Part shown: positions 1-11,722 of the stretch, piece by piece | How positions within the stretch are numbered: the first letter of the stretch is position 1 | How the letters are laid out: each line of letters begins with the position of its first letter | DNA from: Amphibalanus amphitrite | Lineage: Eukaryota; Arthropoda; Thecostraca; Balanomorpha; Balanidae | NCBI RefSeq assembly: GCF_019059575.1 | Contig: NW_024881963.1 | Span: forward strand, 186,001-250,000 | Length of the DNA stretch: 64,000 nt | Direction: 5' to 3' | Made by a program: the position numbers and the translations under genes | The notes under the pieces: model-generated | The model's input: only the letters and a program-made list of their open reading frames with translations | Database searches by the model: none | What the model was told of the DNA's origin: nothing

Positions 1-679
1 GCCGCTGAGCTGATCATATTCCATCAGCGCCCATCCCCAGCTCATGTGCTGGAGCGGTAAAGCAGATGCGCCGACTGGTCTCTCGGCACTGACCTTGAGC
101 GGACAGTGCCCTGACGCGGCGGCCCGGCCCTGTATTGTCCTCCGGGCTCAGTGAGTGGGCGGACGGGGGTCGTGGGGAACCGGCGGACCGGGCATGAGTG
201 CGCGAAATCGGAGAGGACGAGACTGCTGATTCATACCTGAGCTGCAGTTCAACTCAGTGAAGTAGGGTGCCTAATGCTGCCTGCGCTGCCTATTGCCCAA
301 TACAGCAGCGCAAAATTACCAATTTAAAATTAGTGCAGCACGAAATGATGGGGGACCCGCTTCATGCTTCAGAAGTGGTCAGATAATGTGTTTTTAGATT
401 GAAACTTCTGACGGACGTTTTACAACATACCCATGCTGTCTCAGGTACGGACGGGTGCATTTATTGAGTCCGTTCAAACAAATCATAAAACTAAACATAA
501 AGGTACCTACATGACATTATACCTCTTTATATCCTACGGACGAATACGTTTATAGACAATGTGCAGTTCGCCGACGTACGGCTCTCTATGTATTTAGTGG
601 TTGGTTACCAACATCACAATAATCGATCTGCAGTGATGAATGCGTCTAATGGCTGTTGAAAACCATTGCCGAAGTGTGT
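1..679. other. unassigned 5' edge sequence
   Basis: The first 240 bases are GC-rich and the rest AT-rich. I see no convincing exon, repeat or RNA gene. The GC-rich start could be the end of a gene lying outside the window, but no protein family is recognisable. Confidence 0.4.
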
Positions 680-687
680 GCACAAAC

Positions 688-1064
688 TAGTGGTGTCAAT
701 TTCAGAAAACGTATGTCCAAAGTCCGTCCAATGTCCAATGCTTACGTCGATTGTCCGTCCAAAAATGTCCAAGCCAGCCATTTGTCCAAAGATGTCCGAC
801 ACCTACGCAATAGTTTACACTCAACACTGTTATTTAATTTGCTTTTCATGTATCGTTACAAGCTCAAAAGTGTTAATCATATCGAAAGCTGAGCTTTCTA
901 ATAGCCATTCAATGTTAAACACGACTACTTTTTAAAAATGTTGAGGTGTAGCAAGCGATCGTCCAAAGTTGTCCAAAGCCTGCTGTCATTGTCCAACCGA
1001 ATTCCGAATTGGAGATTGGACAAAATCGGAATTCCGAAGATTCAAGTTCCGATTGACACCACTA
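688..1064. mobile_element. hAT-type MITE with 8-bp target duplication
   Basis: A 377-bp non-coding element with inverted ends: it starts TAGTGGTGTCAAT and ends ATTGACACCACTA. It is flanked by a perfect 8-bp direct repeat, GCACAAAC, at 680-687 and 1065-1072. Eight-bp duplications are the hallmark of hAT transposition. The interior holds many copies of TGTCCAA and its complement near the two ends, possible subterminal transposase sites. No protein is encoded. A related element with similar ends lies at 57312-57575. Confidence 0.85.
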
Positions 1065-1072
1065 GCACAAAC

Positions 1073-1605
1073 CCTCTGCTCATTTCTATTGAGTCATTTT
1101 ACAGGATCTCTGTCATTCAAAGTTATTACACCAAAAGCACATAGGCTAACCAACCACTCTTTTGCTGGAGGGCCGTACACATGCCAACAGCCTGTCCTCA
1201 GTCTCCATTGATACAACACAGGCGATCACGTGATAAATGGCCCAGGTGACAGCGCTTCAACACTGCCACGCTGACACAGCACCGGGAGATCACGTGATCC
1301 CGGCAGTGTGACATGATCCAGAGCAGCGGTGACGTCAGCTGATGGACATTTTCCGGTAATAAATCGGCGGTTTAAACCGACCAAAGCCGGGGATTGTGGG
1401 GTTTACGAAATAACGTATTTCCCATGCAAAACAGTCGTTTGTGGTATCTAACCGTTCAAATGGTAATGGGTTATATTCGATAATAAATTGTTCAGATGTA
1501 CCTAGACTGATGCCTTGCTTTGTTATTCATTGGCCGTTTACATTTTGCTAACCGTGTTTGTTGGCATTGACCAGAATAGCATCGCACTGGGCAGCATTTT
1601 GCAGC
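1073..1605. other. intergenic, two CACGTG palindromes
   Basis: No gene seen. The palindrome GATCACGTGAT occurs twice, at 1224-1234 and 1288-1298 (the second extends to GATCACGTGATC). These are perfect E-box (CACGTG) cores in the same extended context 64 bp apart, which is unusual by chance but has no demonstrated role here. Confidence 0.4.
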
Positions 1606-1609
1606 TTAA

Positions 1610-2459
1610 CACGCGCAGTGGAAGGGGGGGGCGGATTTCGCCCACCCCTCCTGTTTTTCGCCAATAACTCGCGCCGCAAGCATAATATCAATGTGAAATT
1701 TCGGGTACCTGTCCAGAATTGAATTGCGGATCTTCTCATGCAAGAAGTAGGAAAATCGGTTCACAACTTTTCTAGTAATAGCGGTGTAAAGTCAAACATC
1801 CTGCCGCCGCGGCGGCGCGGCGGCCGGCGCTAGCCGTTACGCGCCGCCTGAATTGTAGACTGTGCCGGGGCGGGACGGTTCCGTCTTTACATCGCGCTCC
1901 TTACCGCTGATTACATTAGATTCGCGTCAAATTCAGTGAGAAGACTGAGAAATGTACAGGCAATCATATGGTCAAAGAATTTTGGAAATCGGCCAGTAAC
2001 AACTTGAGTTATGAGTGTGTAAACACAAAATTGTGATTGCCGCGTTTCGCGCGTCGGCCGATCCCGCTTCAGCCGGCGACATCGTACCCTTAGCAGGCTT
2101 CTAACTGCCATATTTATTGTTGGATTATCTAGAAATTCACCATACGTACTCACAAATGGTTGTTCTTTCGTATAGTGAAAGATTAAAGAAAATCGGCCGG
2201 TAACTTTTTGAGTTATCGGCATGTAAACGCAAAAATGTCGCTAATATGGCAGATTTGACCACATTTGACCTCATTTGACCTTGAAGATATTGACCTAGGG
2301 TCATGAAATTCACACACAACAGAGTTTTCTATGGCCCCCACCTACCCTCCAAATTTCGTCTTTCTAGCTCCAGTGGGAGCTGAGATCTTAGGGGGGGGCG
2401 ACATCCGCCCCCCCCCCCTTCCACTGGGCGTAGTACTCGCAACCCTTCCACTGCGCGTG
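1610..2459. mobile_element. TTAA-flanked piggyBac-like MITE (E0)
   Basis: An 850-bp element flanked by TTAA at 1606-1609 and 2460-2463. The left end is CACGCGCAGTGGAAGG followed by a G-run, CGGATTTCGC and a C-rich run that can form a hairpin. The right end is the inverse, but the terminal motif is duplicated: CCACTGGGCG, a spacer of about 14 bases, then CCACTGCGCGTG and TTAA. The right half carries several TGACCT motifs around 2258-2300. No transposase is encoded. Its end sequence differs from all other elements in the window, so it represents its own family. Confidence 0.8.
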
Positions 2460-2463
2460 TTAA

Positions 2464-4041
2464 GCAATGCATCATATACGACGCAACCGAAGGCTTGTGC
2501 TCAACAGCTTAAACACTATTCTTTAAGACTGTTTTTCTATTGAAAAACAAACCTGGGTTCTCCCACATTTTTGCAAAAGTTGCCTGAGATATACGAAGTC
2601 CCATATGTTATGCCGCCCACACACCCCACGGCCATGGATTACGAGAAGTCTTGCGGAGCAGATTCGATGTTCTCATCTGGCTTCCTGATATCGTCAATCG
2701 TCATGGGATTTCCCGACTCGACCAGCTTATGAAATTGACGAGCGAATGCCGACAGTTTAAACGTGACAAGCATCCACAGAGGGATACCAAACAAGTGCCC
2801 GTCTTTTTGTACGCCTCACCCTCATAAACTTCCATCCATCCCCCAGTCCCCCCCCAGCCCCCTCCCCAACCCACACTCCTTCCCCCCTCCTCCATCGCCA
2901 ACACCACCATTCTTCGTTAGACGCGTGACTATCGGACCCCCGGTACTCCACGAACGTTGTCCGTTATACAATGGGGTTATGTGGAAGCCAGTATCTTTGG
3001 TAAGTGTGGTCGTAATCGCCCAATATGGTAGCCAGTAGGTATGTAAGTGCTGCACCGTTTTAGCTCGTATTCGGAGTTCGGACTTAGGTTCGTTTTTTCC
3101 GACTACTCCAATTATGCGATGGGCAAATGACCCACAAGTGTAGCGTGTGGACCGCAAATTGGGTGTTTGTGTGTCTCTTAGCGAGGACGAACGCTCTACT
3201 TAAATACCGGGGAGCCTGAAGACAGGCCTTGTTCAATGTTCATATCGCTTGAGGCTTTGTTCTTCTTAGTATGAGGTATTCCTGCTGTATTCCTATGTCT
3301 TGTATTGATTGCTACCTGGCCCGAATAAAAATAACCATTCTATAATAGCCGCAGGAATTCGCCGCGGCCCTTCAGACCGGCTACAACGCACTCGCATGAC
3401 ATGCTTCCCACATAAGTACCTCCGTGTGCCGGATTCAGTCGGGAGTGAAAATCACCGCGCACACAATGGCTGTGAATCGTGACCGGAATATGGCCGTGCC
3501 CGGCCCTTTATGTATCTGCTGGCGCGGGCTGACTGGTGTCAGGTGTGTGCATGCCTCAGCGGCCCCCGTTTTCCGGTCTGTCCGCAAGCGCCGCTTCTGG
3601 GTGCGAGGGCCCACCGTTTGAGACCGAAGCTAGAAGCTCATGATGACTTTCAACTTACTACTGATTAATTCATGGGATCGCGAAGGCTAGCCAAGGAGTC
3701 AGCCCTTCCGCCAAACCAGTTCCACGCCTGTAAGCGGCTCTTTGACATTTCAACTGATATGAAGCGTCAGCGGCTGACCCTTCGACTTTTTTAATTGCTC
3801 GAGCGGCTCTTTGGGGCGATAAACAGTCAGTATTTCGCTGGGAATTGCAGTGAAACATGTCAAACTCGAAACTTTTGAGATCGTTTCGCAACATCATTCG
3901 ATTCAGCGCTTGTTACTCTCGCTGAATTGAGTGACGGACCACCATGGTATCGTTATGACTTGGATACGTGCAGTATGAGCCTTTCTGTCATGTGTGCCCA
4001 ATAGCCAAGTTTACCAGCCTCCAATGCCTCTTGCCTTCCAG
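2464..4041. other. intergenic or upstream CPQ intron sequence
   Basis: Contains a pyrimidine-rich tract (2820-2900), then from about 3190 a stretch with an AT-rich box (CTTAAATA), pyrimidine-rich sequence and an AATAAA at 3324, an arrangement like the R-U5 part of an LTR; this is weak. A GC-rich patch lies at 3440-3620. If the peptidase gene starts further upstream, much of this is its intron. The N-terminal exons with the signal peptide were looked for and not recognised. Confidence 0.35.
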
Positions 4042-6432
4042 GCTGCGCTGGAGCAGAAGCAGTACCACCACGCCGCCTACAATGGCCTGGAGGACTTTGT
4101 GGAGCGGTTCGGAGCCAGGCCGTCCGGCTCTGACGAACTGGAGGACTCCATCGACTTCATGAAGAAAAAGGCGGAGGACGACGGCTTCAGGGTAAGAGAT
4201 GCGGGTTTTATAATTATTGCTGCTGACATAAGGAAATAGAGGCAACAAACAATTGGCATGGGGATATGAGGATATGAGTTGGCTTTTATTTTCCAAGGCC
4301 ATAGAACTACGCACTCATCCTTGAACATCACGTCCACAACTGTTTAACTGCTTATGCATCAGACAGCAGGTGGGTAATGTACATGACGCCTGTCGTTAAG
4401 CGCTGTTAAACACTGTGCGGTCAGCCGAATGTAGAGAGTGGCTTTTCAGCCGACATAGAAGTGCTGTTTCATTCAATTGCAGTGTATGTAACGATTCTGA
4501 AGCACGTTCTTTACTTGATGAAACGAGGAAGTAGACGTGTGCCGATTTGTAAAGCTGGTGCTGTTATCTGTTGCGTGAGGTGGATACAGGTTTCACTTGA
4601 TGCTGAATCATCGTCCGGGGCAGCGGTTGTATGTAGTGAAACCAGCGTTACCTCTTTCCTTCCGTGCAGAAGAATGCATGAATAGGTATAGTGGCAGACC
4701 TCAAAGGCTTCAGCTGTTTGAATGTCTTGATAGAAAGCCATAAAACACAAACAAGTCATGGTCTGTCACTGTCTCTTTGGTAATAAGCCATCTTTTGTCG
4801 ACAGGTGCACACGGAGGAAGTGATGGTGCCACGCTGGGTCCGCGGGGAGGAGACGCTCATGATGCTCAGTCCTCGCCAGAAGAGCATGTCTATCCTGGGT
4901 CTGGGCACCACCATCGGCACCCAGCAGTACCCGGGCGGCGTGCTCAGAGCCGAGGCCGTCGTCTGCGACAGCTTTGAGGAGATGGAGAAACTCGGCGAGG
5001 CTAAGGTAGGTATACTTCCCGGTCCACCAACACCTTGCTGTGACAGCTGAGTACATGTTGCAAAAGCTCTCAAATAAGATAAGATAAACATCAAAGAGTT
5101 TATTCTCCAAATTCATCCGCTCTTGATGGACAGACACCGTAGTATCACACATCCATCCGCGTTCACTGTTTTCGGGCATTTCAGATCAAGGGCAAGATCA
5201 TGGTGTTCAACGCGCCGTTCGGAGACCCGATGGACGAGCCGATGAAGCGGTACGGCGCGTCGTACAAGTACCGCACCTCGGGGGCGGACCGGGCCGCCCA
5301 GTACGGCGCCGTGGCCGTGCTGGTCCGCTCCCGCACAGACTACAGTCTGTACACGCCGCACGGCGGATCCCAGTACTACGGCAACAGCACGCAGATCCCG
5401 GCGGCGGCCATCACAGCCGAGGACGCGCGCATCATCGCCAGACACTATAAGAAAGGTAAACTGCTGCGTTATGGGGTCGGACGAGAGTGGTTTTTTCTCG
5501 GTGGAAGGTATAAGTATGGTGGTAGCTAGCTCTGAGGGTAGGCCTTACGCTTCAGACTTAAGGAAGTCTGAACGGAGTAAATAAATACATTTGCCAGCCT
5601 TTTTCTGATATGAAAAGGGACAATAGGTAGGTATACTGTCGCTCGCTTATCTGTGTCCCTGTGCGTGCTTTTTTTAGTGACAAGAAGTACTGAGCGACCT
5701 GCTGTCAAGACAAGAACGTCAGTTTTCGGGTCCCTTTTTCAATGGGTCTCTTTGTGCGTTTCAGGGAAGACTGTAAAGCTCATGCTGAAGATGTCTGCAG
5801 CCAACCTCCCGATGCGGAAATCTCGTAACGTCATCATCGACTACGGTCCTTCGGATTCGACCGAGCTGGTCATGCTGAGCGCGCACATCGACAGCTGGGA
5901 CGTCGGCGAGGGTGCTATGGACAACGGCGGAGGCGTCTTCGTCAACTACCACGCCGTGAAGTTGCTAAAGGAGCTTGGACTGATGCCGCGTCGCACGATC
6001 CGGGTAGTCCTTTGGACTGCCGAAGAGGAGGGCTACTTTGGCGGCAAAGAGTACGTCAAGATGCATGAATTCGACATCAGCAAGATGCAGATTGCCATCG
6101 AGAACGACCTGGGCACCTTCCGTCCGGTCGGCCTTCGTGCGAAGGGTTCCGACGAGGCGGCCTGCTTCGTGAAGCACACCGCCTCCCTGCTGGGCGCTAT
6201 CAACGCCACAGGCGCCTCGGACAGCCCGTCACTGTCGGAGACCCACCTTCTGCACGACAAGGGCGTGCCGGCGGCGGCCATCGACGTGGACCAGAGCCGC
6301 TACTTCTGGTACCACCACACCGAGGCCGACACCATGGACGCGCTCGACCCGCACGAGCTGGACCTCTGCGTGGCCACCATGGCTGCGTCGGCGTTCGTCT
6401 TCGCCGATGTGCCAGACCGCGTGCCAAGGTAG
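4042..6432 (+). CDS. CPQ: carboxypeptidase Q-like M28 metallopeptidase, last four exons
   Basis: Exons 4042-4191, 4805-5005, 5185-5455 and 5765-6432, all with GT-AG borders and compatible phases. The joined product of about 430 residues follows human carboxypeptidase Q (plasma glutamate carboxypeptidase), a secreted or lysosomal dizinc exopeptidase that releases amino acids from dipeptides. Exon 1 here carries the GARPSGS-type segment. Exon 2 carries the WxRGEE and ILGLG(T/S) strand. The last exon holds the zinc-binding core: SAHIDSWDVGEGAMDNGGG (His and bridging Asp), WTAEEEG (general base and metal Glu), IENDLGTF (Asp) and WYHHTEADTMD (His). All metal ligands are intact. The end at FADVPDRVPR coincides with the family C-terminus. 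The first exon here begins after a polypyrimidine tract and CAG, so the signal peptide and propeptide lie on unseen upstream exons. The protein appears functional. Confidence 0.92.
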
Positions 6433-6905
6433 ACCACTCTGTAAGTGTTCGCTTGTTTCTCTAGGTGACGGCCTGCTGCGCTGTGGAAAACGGAGTCGGC
6501 TTGGGTTTGTTCAGCCTACCCCTCCTAAGTCGGGTTCACGCGGTATTGGTATTGGTATCTTTTATTTCCAGAGGCATTTGCTAGCATGATTAATAAAGTT
6601 CGATATCCCGATATCCGAGAGGAACTGGGTTGTCAATCGCATGTATAGTTGAACTAACAGCAAGTCTTACCAATAATCAAATTGTGATAAATAATTACTG
6701 TGCCTACATATCTAGCTCACATACTGGTTTGTTTCTTAGCATCGTTCTTACTAACTTCCTAGCTCACTTTGTGATGCCTAAAAGTGCGTACTAATCCGAT
6801 TTTCTGCAATCTGCATCCCAATGACTAATTATTTGCTTGTGTGTGTTTTGCGGACAGGTTTACGTTTTTTCGTTTTTTTTGCATTCATGAGGAAGTTTAA
6901 CATTA
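6433..6905. other. 3' flank of the CPQ gene
   Basis: AT-rich, no ORF of note. ATTAATAAAG around 6588-6597 contains an AATAAA polyadenylation signal about 160 bases after the stop codon, a plausible 3' end for the carboxypeptidase transcript. Confidence 0.45.
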
Positions 6906-6909
6906 TTAA

Positions 6910-8054
6910 CCCGCGCCGGGCCGGGGGGGGGTGTTTGAACACCCCCCCCCCTGCGGTTTTTCGCAGATATCTCAAAAACGTCCGCGCCGCCGTTTTTGGC
7001 ACACCTGTTCGTGCATCTTTTTCGCACATGTTGTGGAAATTTCAGACCCAGGTCACCTTAGGTCAGGTCACCAGGTCACGCCAAGTGACCTCGCCTCAGA
7101 AAAAAATAAGAATGCTCGTCATAGCTACACCGATTGATCGATTGCCTTGAAACTTTCAGCGATTGATTAGAGCAACATTATCTATAAAATGTATATCTCG
7201 AAATTTTGATATGGTGACCTAAGGTCAGGTCAATTTTGCGACCTCTCCATTATAAGTCAATGGGAGAAAATTGAAAAGCGTCTGTTTTGCACGAACGCTA
7301 TTCTAGACACTCTCAAACATCGAAATGTAGGTAAAATGGACACACTGAACCGGAAAATGGCAACTGTGACCCCTCGTTATGTCCCCGAGGTCATCTCAGG
7401 TCACGAACAGAATCTAACAGTTTTTCGCTAATAACTTCTGATAGAGACGTGCTAGAGCGCTGAAAACGCCTTAGATGTGTTCGGCTCGACGTTGCGGATC
7501 GACTGATATGCAATATGACCTTTTCCGGTCAGGTCATGACCTTGACCTGAGGGCAAATTTTCAAGTTGACCTTTCAAGGTCAAATTATAGTTCATTCGAC
7601 GCGTCTCAACGAGAGAAACACGATGGTGGCAAAAAAAAATGTCGTGGCTCTTTTGAGTCAAAAGTTATTGCCGAAAAAAACGTTTTTCGTAAAAACTGCT
7701 ATTTTTTGAGTTTTTGCCCTCTGGAGGCTAAACCGTTGACCTGAGGTCAAATCTGAGAACATTACTCAGAAAGGTCTGTAAAAGGGCTATCGAATGCGCT
7801 TTACCGCGGCGCTGTAGCTCTATCGGTTCCCGAGATAGCCTTTGGCAGTTTCCAAAATGTTGAAATAGTGGACATTTGACCTTTGGTGACCTCTGGTGAC
7901 CTGACCTTTGACCTGACCCAAAAAATGACCGAAGTGTTTTCGTCCTTATTTTGGACGTTCTTTCGATTGCCGCTTACCGCGTGTCGCTACGTGGCCCAGG
8001 AGCCGAGTTAGAAGGGGGGTGTTCAAACACCCCCCCCCCCCGGCCCGGCGCGGG
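6910..8054. mobile_element. TTAA-flanked piggyBac-like MITE (E1)
   Basis: A 1145-bp element between TTAA at 6906-6909 and 8055-8058. Both ends are CCCGCGCCGGGCCGG followed by a G-run, TGTTTGAACA and a C-run, giving a strong subterminal hairpin. GGTCA arrays (7045-7075) mark the left half; TGACC arrays (7878-7915) mark the right half. A core at about 7488-7758 is shared with the elements at 22287-23483 and 28963-30158, although their ends differ. No coding capacity. It lies just 3' of the carboxypeptidase stop, or inside its last intron if the exon at 8358 is used. Confidence 0.88.
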
Positions 8055-8357
8055 TTAACGCCGTGATCTTGTCGAACATAAACAGATCCAACACCTCAAC
8101 AATATTTAGCTTTTTTGTCGCATATCATTATGAATTCGATCAAACTTAATTCGCTAGTTAAAACGGTTTTTTGCTCCTAATGGAGGTTTACTGAGTGATT
8201 TGCGTAAAGCTCTCTGCAGAGCCATGATCTGGGATTTATTCAACGTAATCTGACTTGAAACATCAGATTTAAATACTCATAACATATAGCATAAACGTTG
8301 GGTATCCCATATACCAAACCCAACACACAACAGTGATGAAAACATTTCCGTTTCCAG

Positions 8358-8415
8358 TCAGGTGCCCGCGGAGCCGCTGATGGAGCTAAACACAGTCGTT
8401 CCGGTCGAACAGTAA
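8358..8415 (+). CDS. candidate alternative last exon of the CPQ gene
   Basis: A pyrimidine-rich acceptor ending in TTTCCAG at 8357 precedes an 18-codon frame ending in TAA at 8413-8415. The stop-overlapping GT at 6429 (CCAAG then GTAGAC) could act as donor; joining it to 8358 keeps frame and replaces the normal last residue by a tail of about 19 residues (SQVPAEPLME onward). The family normally ends at the 6430 stop, so this would be an isoform. Evidence is only splice-site pattern and frame. Confidence 0.25.
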
Positions 8416-8498
8416 GTTCTCACTGAACCGCTGACCAATTTGTATCTTGCTATTGCATCATGCATTCGCGCACGATGACGGAATAGGTACTATAGGTC

Positions 8499-8646
8499 CA
8501 GGCGACCTGTAGCTTTGATGCGGTGAATACCCTTACCCTCGCCACAGCTCGGGCCGAGTGTTCCCCCTCCTCCCACCTAGCGCCACCCCCACTCGAGTTG
8601 TGGCAAGGGTGAGGGTACTCACCGCATCCGAACTACAGTTCGCCTG
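8499..8646. repeat. small hairpin (foldback) repeat
   Basis: Two arms of about 60 bp, imperfectly complementary, from CAGGCGACCTGTAG to CTACAGTTCGCCTG, around a C-rich loop of about 25 bases near 8565. No target duplication was found. It resembles a small foldback MITE. Confidence 0.7.
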
Positions 8647-8658
8647 AGCCCTTATCTT

Positions 8659-8984
8659 GAGACCAATATTACCTATTTACTAAAAATGGCTAGGAACCAG
8701 AAGACTGGTGTAAGAAGAATACAAAGAACATGTACGAATCCTTGGGCGTATGTATCTTTTGAACAAAAAGTAAGCAAACACGAGATATTTGCTCCTTATC
8801 CACATTTTCGCCAGTTATCTTGTGGCGTTGCGCTATTTTTGTTCATCGGTCCAACTGGTCTTCGATGTCCCAGCTCGTCGAAGAGAATGCACATGCATAG
8901 GTATCGCAAGGTAACCATTCGTATTGCTCGTTAGTCTACTTACTTGATGTTTCAGTCTAAACATTTGGATCGGACGATCTGTAT
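8659..8984. other. intergenic, nothing recognised
   Basis: AT-rich sequence with no gene, repeat or motif that I can support. Confidence 0.4.
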
Positions 8985-8988
8985 TAAC

Positions 8989-10159
8989 CCTCGCCCCGTT
9001 GGGGGGGGCATTTTGGCCCCCCCTGTGGTTTTTCCTGAATAGCAAGAAAACGGCGGCGCGCAGCGCCGCCAAATTTTCAGTACCTTCCCGGGCATCAATT
9101 TGACACCTTCACACCAAATTTCAAGTCTTAGGTCACCTTAGGTCAGGAGTTATTGAGGTCAAACTGAGGTCATGTTCGAGCAAAAATGAGCAAAAAACAT
9201 GCAATCTTGAAACGCTCACCAAATCTACAGTTATCAAGCAATTTCAAAGTTCTTTATATGGTCTAGTAGACAAAAGGCGGCGCTACAAAACTGCTATCTC
9301 GGATTTTCAAAATTTTGGGTTTTTGACCCCAAAAAAAATCAAAAAATTGATTTTTTTTGAAAAACTAAAAAAAATCCAAAATTTTCCGAATTTCTAAAAA
9401 AACGGAAAATATGTGATAGTCCCTGCGCTCTTCTATATACATACCAAATTTCAGATCGATATCTCGTTTTTTGGCCAAGTTATAGCGAAAAAACTGTTCA
9501 AAAATGATGACGTCAAATTTTTTAACTCAATTTTTAGCGATTCTAGACCACGTACGGCAAAACAAAGACCACCATTGAACTCCCCGTGACGAGCTGCATC
9601 GATTCGATACCCATTTTATGCAAAAATATTAACTTTGAAATTTGACCTAATTTGACCTGACCTTGACCTGACCTTGACCTGACCTTGACCAAAACGTGAC
9701 CTAAGCTGGCCCCAAAGGCTGCCTGACCCACATAATCGCATTTGTCATGTAAAATGGACCATAAAACATGTATCACACGACACTTTCATATTGTGACCCC
9801 CCAGTGACCTGACCTCTGTGACCTGACCTGGTATCAGTGACCTCAAATAGCAAAATATGTGTTTGAAGAACATTTCCCCATCGATGATTTTCAATGAAAT
9901 GCATTTTACTCGATTTAACAACGCATTTCTTGAAATGCCTGTAAACGGTGAAAATTGGACCTTTGACCTGACCTGTGACGTCATCGGTTTGACCTAGGTC
10001 AATAAAATTGGGTCACAAGGTAGTTCCCTGATAGGGCTATCCAACACCATTTGCCGCTTGTCGCTAGGTTGCGTGGTTCTCGAGATCTTAGGGGGGGGGG
10101 CCAAAATGCCCCCCCCCCCAACGGGGCGCGTTGCTCGGCAGAGCCCAACGGGGCGCGGG
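8989..10159. mobile_element. TTAA-flanked piggyBac-like MITE (E2)
   Basis: A 1171-bp element between TTAA at 8985-8988 and 10160-10163. The left end is CCCTCGCCCCGTTGG, then G-run, CATTTTGG and C-run. The right end has a duplicated terminal motif: CCAACGGGGCGCG, spacer TTGCTCGGCAGAGC, then CCAACGGGGCGCGGG and TTAA. A subterminal palindrome, GGCGGCGCGCAGCGCCGCC (9050-9068), recurs in the elements at 26508 and 33752. TGACCTGACCTTGACC arrays fill 9645-9710. A 120-bp stretch near 9540-9640 resembles the same two elements. Non-coding. Confidence 0.87.
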
Positions 10160-10163
10160 TTAA

Positions 10164-11718
10164 CACCTAAAAATACATTTCGCTTGCTCTGAGGGTTCGC
10201 GTTTATTTTGTGATATTTAGGTCAGTATATAACATTTCCATCCCAAGTCGGTCAAATCAGCCGGATGGGTGTCTGACAGAGCGCGTGTGTTCCAGGAATT
10301 CGCGTGCTCTGCGGGGCTCGTCGGCGTGTCAGCAGGCCTCTCTGTGGCTGCTGATGTCGCTCGCTGCTCTGGTGACCCCGTTCGCCCGTGGAGCTCCAGC
10401 GTCGTAACGCGTGCGTCCGAGCCCGACCGGGTGCTGTCTGTACCTACAGAGTGCCAGTCACGCTGAGTGAGTGTATCCGGGTGCCGCAGACAGCGCCCAC
10501 AGCGTGGAAGCCCTCTCCGCCGTCGTTTTTTATGAGTGATGTTTTACCCGGTGACTGGACGGCTTCCGTTCCTCACATATGGCACGTCTGGTGGTTGTCA
10601 TAGCAGGAGAGAGGGAGCGGTTAGTTTTGGAACTGATCAAAGAGACAAAGCGTCAGACTTAATGAATCTCTAGACCGCCCACTCGTGCTCATGTTTACTT
10701 CGACGCTGCCAGGGCCTGACGAGTATTAGACGCGAACCTTATACACGATGCCATACGACGTGGTACCTGTACTCTTCTGTTTACCCCATATGCTAGTTAA
10801 ACGCTAGTTTACAGTTTGGTATGATGGTAGCTTTTTCGTTATTTAGTTTTAGAAGAACGGCACACCGGCTTGTTGGTTTACCGAACGGAAAGTATGCAGC
10901 TGCATTTTATTTTACACACATGCCATGTCATACGAATGTATGTATACTATAAACTATCAAAAATCTGCAATACAAATGCAACATCATGGTGCCACATTGT
11001 GGCCTATTGTTCAACAGTGACTAGCATCCTTAGCAGCACGTCGGCAGTATTCCAAGCGTGAAGCGATGGATCGTTGCATGCCGTATTTAAAAAGCGACCA
11101 CAGTTACTAAAAAAATGAGGACGAGCGACGTGGATTTGAGAAATAAGCTTACTCACCTCTCAACGTTACGCGTCAAACGAAATGCCTTCTTATAAGAGCA
11201 TGTGGGCCCGCCTGCAGGCCATATGAGAGACAAAGCTACAATGCCTTCTCATAAGCATCGGACAAGTTAAAAGGAACCCGAGCGTCAGCTAGCGCTTATC
11301 AGCGGTTCGGTCCCCATCTATAGGTTGATGTATTAGATAGCAGATGACGAACATTTTGAACGGCTCACCGACACAGCATATAGCTCCAGGCTTTTATCAC
11401 TATATCTAGTGCTATCATCAGATCTACTGCTGATATGTCTAGTGCTAAATTAGACTCGCATTCACCTGGACTTTGATGTCACATTTTGAGCTGGATTTGC
11501 CAGTAAAAGGGTAGGGTGGAATTCATTGTATATGAAATGTTGCTCTATGCTCTAGTGATGTTTGTAATGGATTGTTTTAATTTATAAAGGTACATTTTAT
11601 GCATTAGTGGATTGGTACTGGATAGTAACCTGTTCCCTTGTCCAGCTCCGGCTTCAAAAGTTACGTTCAACACAAAAGCAAATGATAGCGAAACACACGG
11701 TTGTGCGAGGAAACTAAA
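10164..11718. other. intergenic with a GC-rich island
   Basis: 10250-10560 is GC-rich with short open frames in several phases, which might be a 5' or 3' untranslated exon. No family is recognisable. 10600-11718 is AT-rich with nothing supportable. Confidence 0.35.
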
Positions 11719-11722
11719 TTAA

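Noticed and set aside
2763..3038. Pro-rich frame MTSIHRGIPNKCP
   Set aside because: Pyrimidine tract translated; both strands open, no domain.
3424..3621. possible N-terminal exon of carboxypeptidase Q
   Set aside because: No signal-peptide-like sequence followed by a clear donor, and no resemblance to the family's propeptide.
9300..9420. A/T-homopolymer-rich stretch as a possible origin or scaffold attachment site
   Set aside because: Part of the interior of a TTAA element and repeated at 26815-26935 and 34060-34175, so it is transposon sequence.
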